Source of the DNA: Lacihabitans sp. LS3-19
GTDB lineage: Bacteria > Bacteroidota > Bacteroidia > Cytophagales > Spirosomataceae
Direction: 5' to 3'
Assembly: GCF_024343575.1 (NCBI RefSeq)
Contig: NZ_RJUA01000024.1
Span: 1-39,007 of the forward strand
Length of the DNA stretch: 39,007 bases
The position numbers and the translations under genes were made by a program. The notes beneath the pieces are model-generated. The model had not been told where the DNA came from. It did no database searches and was given only the letters and a program-made list of their open reading frames with translations. Position 1 is the first letter of the stretch. Each line of letters opens with the position of its first letter. This document shows positions 35,957-39,007 of the stretch, in pieces.

Positions 35957-36151
35957 AATTTTTAATTTTGTTAAATAGCCGCTACAGAGCCATTTCTATT
36001 TTTTTTACTAAAGTCTATAGCACCTTAGAAGGCCAACCGTTTAAGAAAAAAATAATCCAAATGTCGCCTTTGTCGATATATAGTCGTGGGTAGGTAGTGA
36101 TACTTAATTCAAAAATTAATATTTTTGATATTCGCCATAAAAAAACCATTA
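35957..36151. promoter_or_regulatory. Divergent region between the S74 operon and the sigma-factor gene
   Basis: This 195-bp region holds the control elements of both runs. TATTTTTG (36120-36127) fits the -7 consensus for the sigma gene, with start site about 18 bases before ATG 36152; this also argues against an upstream TTG start at 36125, which would overlap the box. On the minus side I find no clean primary promoter, which leaves room for an ECF-type promoter read by the adjacent sigma factor. GTCGCCTTTGTCGATATATAG near 36063 is an unexplained, less AT-rich patch. Confidence 0.45.
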
Positions 36152-36760
36152 ATGGAAATTGATTTCAAAGGATTTTTAAAAGATCAATACATACTTAAAC
36201 TATTCAACAAATACAGGTTGTTGCTGAGGGCGACAACTCCAGAGGATGCTTTTCAAGATGCCTGTTTAAAAACTAATCTTGCGATAGAAAATGGGCGTTT
36301 TAAAGGTGATTGTAGCATCAAAACATTTTTCATAAGAATCCTCAGCAACACACTTGTAGATGCACTTCGCAAAGAAATTAGAACTGGAATCGTAACGATA
36401 AACGAGGATATTCTTCTAGAGATAGAATCGCAACAAATAGCTGAGGATGAAGACACAGAGGAAATAAAATCCTGTCTTAAACAATGCATAAAAGAAATGG
36501 CCAATAAAAACCCACAGCTCACTGCAATGATGATGGCCAGGCATGACTATGAAAATTGGGAGATCGAAAAAATCATAAAAACATTCAGTAAGTCATCAAA
36601 GGAGAAAACTGAAACATTAAAAAAAATTCCTTTTTTACAAAACACATTGGAAGACCTTACGCTAAAGTTTGGATATTCTTCAAAAAATGTAACAGAGGTA
36701 ACCCTTTCAAAATTCAAACAAAAACTTGAAATCTGTATTAGAAATTGTCAAAGGCATTGA
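36152..36760 (+). CDS. ECF-like RNA polymerase sigma factor
   Basis: 202 residues from ATG 36152. Region 2 is about 15-75: LFNKYRLLL...TPEDAFQDACLKTNLAI...FKGDCSIKTFFIRILSNTLVDALRKE, with the expected acidic helix and the TFFIRIxxNxxxDxxRK pattern for promoter melting. After an acidic linker, region 4 is at the C-terminus (NTLEDLTLKFGYSSKNVTEVTLSKFKQKLE), an HTH for -35 recognition. It is longer than usual in the linker (about 85-160), with a charged segment. A single-pass small protein resembling an anti-sigma factor follows by 42 bp. It is divergent from the S74-LytTR-S8-CHAT operon, the likely target. Confidence 0.85.
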   Translation: MEIDFKGFLKDQYILKLFNKYRLLLRATTPEDAFQDACLKTNLAIENGRFKGDCSIKTFFIRILSNTLVDALRKEIRTGIVTINEDILLEIESQQIAEDEDTEEIKSCLKQCIKEMANKNPQLTAMMMARHDYENWEIEKIIKTFSKSSKEKTETLKKIPFLQNTLEDLTLKFGYSSKNVTEVTLSKFKQKLEICIRNCQRH

Positions 36761-36802
36761 TTAAGTTTTGAAGAAGTATGCGACTAATATAAAAGAGAAA
36801 AA

Positions 36803-37216
36803 ATGGAAAAATACGATATAGAAAAAATACAGGCCTATCTTTCGGGAAACTTGAATGAGGACGAAAAAGACTTTTTGAATAATGATGAGACTTTTGCTCG
36901 TGATTTGGCTTTTTATATAAATTACAAAAAAACCACAGACGAGCTTTTGGCAAAGCCTAATCTCTGGATTTCTTATAAAAAATATGTAATTTCAGGTATA
37001 GCGGCACTATTGGTACTAACTGCAGGTCTTATTTTTTGGAATCGTGATAAAGAAACACTTTTGGGTGATGAGTTTACTGAAATAAAAACACTGTTGGATA
37101 ATAAAAACCGGCAGGACTCACTAATGGCAAAAAACAAACTAAAAGACCTTATAAAAAACAACAGTGCCTCCTCAAAAGATGCGAAAATTCTGTTAGAGAA
37201 GTTGGAGAAGAGATAA
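36803..37216 (+). CDS. Anti-sigma-factor-like single-pass membrane protein
   Basis: 137 residues. Residues 1-50 (IEKIQAYLSGNLNEDEKDFLNNDETFARDLAFYI) resemble the N-terminal helical bundle of Bacteroidota anti-sigma factors, which start with ...YLxGxLxxxE. One membrane helix follows at about 65-84 (YVISGIAALLVLTAGLIFW), then a roughly 50-residue, Lys/Asp-rich periplasmic tail. No FecR-type or zinc-binding domain is seen. Pairing right after a sigma gene supports the role; sequence alone is only suggestive. Confidence 0.7.
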   Translation: MEKYDIEKIQAYLSGNLNEDEKDFLNNDETFARDLAFYINYKKTTDELLAKPNLWISYKKYVISGIAALLVLTAGLIFWNRDKETLLGDEFTEIKTLLDNKNRQDSLMAKNKLKDLIKNNSASSKDAKILLEKLEKR

Positions 37217-37339
37217 GTTTTAGTTATTAGTAAACAAATCCTTAAATTAAATCCTGACAGAATTAAACTAGGTTTTTTTATTTAACGGTAAAATATATTT
37301 CTTAATTTGTGAAACCTTACCCTGTTAGCATTAAATAAA

Positions 37340-38395
37340 TTGAGAAATAAAACTATAATTTTCCTTTTTTTTATCTCCCAAATAAGCTTTTCGCAATCAA
37401 CTGAATTGCGACCACATATTATTGTAAAAGGGCTTGGAAATCAAAGTTATATTAACACACAAAAAGACTCCATATACCTAAAAGGCTTGGAGAACTTAAT
37501 TGACATAGAATTCCCAAATATTGGCGATTCAATCTTTTACCAACTTGAAGGTTTCGATTCCCAATTATTGAATTCAGCATTCCCAAAAATCCGATATACT
37601 AACCTTAGTGGCGGAAAATACCTCTTAAAATACAGACTTTCGAGTCAAAAAGATTTTAAAACCATAACCGTAAATATCGAAGAAGCTATTTGGCAAAAAT
37701 GGTGGTTTTTCCCAATGATTGCATTTTATATTTTGCTATTAATTGGAATCGGTTTCTATTTCTTTTTCTTGTACAATTTCCGTCAAAAAATGAAAATGCA
37801 ACAACTTCGCAACAAAATCTCCTCGGATTTGCACGACGAAGTGGGCTCCAATTTGAGTAGTATTGCCATTTATACCCAAGTACTCAAGAAAGGTCTGAAA
37901 GATTCAAACCTTTTGCCAATATTGGATAAAATCACCGCAAATTCAAAAGAATCGGTAACGCTCATGCAAGATACCGTGTGGGCATTAAACCCCAACAACG
38001 ATTCTCCTGAGCGATTATTTAAGCGTATAGAAGCCTACGCCCGTGAAGTTCTTTCAGAAAAAAACATCAGTTATTTCCAACAAACAGATATACCTATGGA
38101 AAAAGTAAAACTAGATATGGAAGACCGCAAAAATCTGTATTTGATTTTGAAAGAAGGCATAAATAATATAGCCAAACACGCCGAAGCCACCAAAGCCTCG
38201 TTGGAAGTTTCTGAAAAAAATCAAAAGATAATTTTCACATTAACAGATAATGGTGTTGGCTTTGAAATAGATCAAAAAACAGAAGGAAATGGCCTGAGGA
38301 ACTTTAAAGAAAGGGCTGAGGAATCAAATTTTGAATTGAAAATTGAAAGTGATGCAGGTAAAGGAACTATACTTTCTATATGTCTTTCTCACTAG
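37340..38395 (+). CDS. NarL-type sensor histidine kinase with triple-Y sensor domain
   Basis: 351 residues. The start is TTG 37340, giving a signal peptide (MRNKTIIFLFFISQISFSQ); no ATG fits. A short periplasmic Y_Y_Y-like beta domain (about 50-112: DSIFYQLEGFDSQLL...IRYTNLSGGKYLLKYRL) is followed by one membrane helix (about 122-145) and a HisKA_3 dimerisation helix with H165 in SDLHDEVGSNLSSIA. The HATPase domain has KEGINNIAKHAEA, DNGVGF and GNGLRNFKERAE. It senses an extracytoplasmic signal, phosphorylates itself and passes phosphate to the response regulator at 38509. The seven-bladed propeller usual before a Y_Y_Y domain in related kinases is absent. It lies 123 bp after the anti-sigma-like gene on the same strand. 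Confidence 0.92.
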   Translation: MRNKTIIFLFFISQISFSQSTELRPHIIVKGLGNQSYINTQKDSIYLKGLENLIDIEFPNIGDSIFYQLEGFDSQLLNSAFPKIRYTNLSGGKYLLKYRLSSQKDFKTITVNIEEAIWQKWWFFPMIAFYILLLIGIGFYFFFLYNFRQKMKMQQLRNKISSDLHDEVGSNLSSIAIYTQVLKKGLKDSNLLPILDKITANSKESVTLMQDTVWALNPNNDSPERLFKRIEAYAREVLSEKNISYFQQTDIPMEKVKLDMEDRKNLYLILKEGINNIAKHAEATKASLEVSEKNQKIIFTLTDNGVGFEIDQKTEGNGLRNFKERAEESNFELKIESDAGKGTILSICLSH

Positions 38396-38508
38396 AATTA
38401 GGGATTTTTTAGAATTGAAAACTATGCCAATTTTGTAGAAATAAATAACACAGAATGGTAGCTTTTTCAACAACGTATTTACAACAATTAAAACCTAAAC
38501 CCAAGCAA

Positions 38509-39007
38509 ATGATAAGAGTAGCCTTATTTGAAGACAACAAGAACTTTAGAGAAAGTTTGTCACTTTATTTGGCTAGTTCAGAGAACATTTGGATGACTGG
38601 CTCATACCCTGACGCCAGAGAGGCGGTTTCGATTGTGAAAAAGCAGAAACCTGATGTGATATTGATGGACATTGAGATGCCCTATATGAATGGCATACAC
38701 GCAATGATAGAAATCAGAAAGGCCGTTCCCGATGCTAAAATCCTTATTCAGACAGTTTTTGAAGACGAAGACCGCGTATTTCAGGCCATTTGTGGTGGTG
38801 CCTCAGGCTATATCATCAAAAACCCTGACCCAGAAAAATATGTGCAGGCTATAGAGGAAGTGAATGGAGGCGGCTCGCATTTGTCGCCAGCCATAGCGGC
38901 CAAAGTGATGCAGATGTTTCAGAACCAATTTGTGAAAAAGGAACCAACATTTGTGGACCTAACAGCACGAGAAAAAGACGTGTTGGGTTGTTTGGTAAAA
39001 GGAATGA
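38509..39007 (+). CDS. NarL/FixJ-type response regulator, cut by the window end
   Basis: Partial gene: 166 codons are visible. The receiver domain begins IRVALFEDNKNF (acidic pocket E8, D9), has phosphoacceptor D54 in ILMDIEMPYMNG, the T/S-region ILIQTVFEDE and K in GYIIKNPDP. The LuxR-type HTH starts at LTAREKDVLGCLVKG and runs off the window. ATG 38509 matches the normal start of receiver domains; an in-frame ATG at 38455 would add 18 residues. It is the partner of the preceding kinase, 113 bp upstream. Confidence 0.92.
   Translation, partial: MIRVALFEDNKNFRESLSLYLASSENIWMTGSYPDAREAVSIVKKQKPDVILMDIEMPYMNGIHAMIEIRKAVPDAKILIQTVFEDEDRVFQAICGGASGYIIKNPDPEKYVQAIEEVNGGGSHLSPAIAAKVMQMFQNQFVKKEPTFVDLTAREKDVLGCLVKGM

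Noticed and set aside
36125-36151. TTG start at 36125 for the sigma factor
   Set aside because: It overlaps the best -7 box (TATTTTTG), while ATG 36152 directly precedes region 2-type sequence.
29344-37216. Type III-E CRISPR (Craspase-like) association of the TPR-CHAT gene
   Set aside because: No Cas genes or CRISPR repeats are in the window, and the CHAT protein carries a signal peptide.

Overview
The window reads as a chromosomal segment of a Bacteroidota bacterium, most likely a Cytophagales-type environmental species. The DNA is AT-rich. Secreted proteins carry type IX secretion (T9SS)-style architectures, including a C-terminal sorting domain, GEVED and FN3 domains, and Ig-like repeats. 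There is a SusC-like/TonB-dependent receptor, start codons lack Shine-Dalgarno sequences, and several upstream regions hold TAnnTTTG boxes, the -7 element of the Bacteroidota primary sigma factor. Genus-level assignment is not possible from the sequence alone. I saw no rRNA, tRNA, IS element, prophage or CRISPR array.

Layout. (1) 1-5083: a truncated, repeat-rich secreted adhesin-like protein on the minus strand, divergent from a secreted M14 zinc carboxypeptidase with a T9SS sorting tail. (2) 5447-6036: an orphan small protein. (3) 6058-10792: a redox/lipid-type cluster. A fatty acid hydroxylase family protein is divergent from a Crp/Fnr regulator, which is followed by a tight operon of flavin monooxygenase, a membrane di-iron hydroxylase fused to two CDGSH iron-sulfur domains, and a short-chain dehydrogenase. 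An exported amidohydrolase and a GMC oxidoreductase follow. (4) 14426-16789: a small membrane protein, an intradiol-dioxygenase-like lipoprotein and a pirin-like bicupin. The promoter region in between has 20-bp phased repeats. (5) 16791-19231, minus strand: polyprenyl synthetase, rhomboid protease and membrane-anchored LytTR regulator in one operon. (6) 19297-21640: an amino-acid permease divergent from a DeoR-family regulator, with a dense TTGCAA/TATGCAAATATATG operator-like array and a leader hairpin between them. (7) 21879-26829: a TonB-dependent receptor under a TPP riboswitch (hence probably a thiamine-compound importer), a small membrane protein, MurB and a DUF1684 protein. (8) 27035-29260: monomeric NADP-dependent isocitrate dehydrogenase. 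(9) 29344-39007: a coherent accessory-looking block. On the minus strand is a four-gene run of a secreted S74-chaperone-tailed protein, a stand-alone LytTR regulator, a subtilisin-like S8 protease and an exported TPR-CHAT protease. Divergent from it are an ECF-like sigma factor, a single-pass anti-sigma-like protein, and a NarL-type histidine kinase/response regulator pair.

The most interesting candidate for an undescribed system is block (9): two predicted exported proteases (S8 and CHAT) encoded with a secreted S74-tailed protein and a LytTR regulator, opposite a sigma/anti-sigma pair. Second are the di-iron hydroxylase fused to two CDGSH domains, and several RNA/operator structures (TPP riboswitch with its promoter, the DeoR operator array with an attenuator-like leader, and a 16-bp hairpin enclosing a start codon). 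All functional statements are read from motifs by eye; no database search was run.
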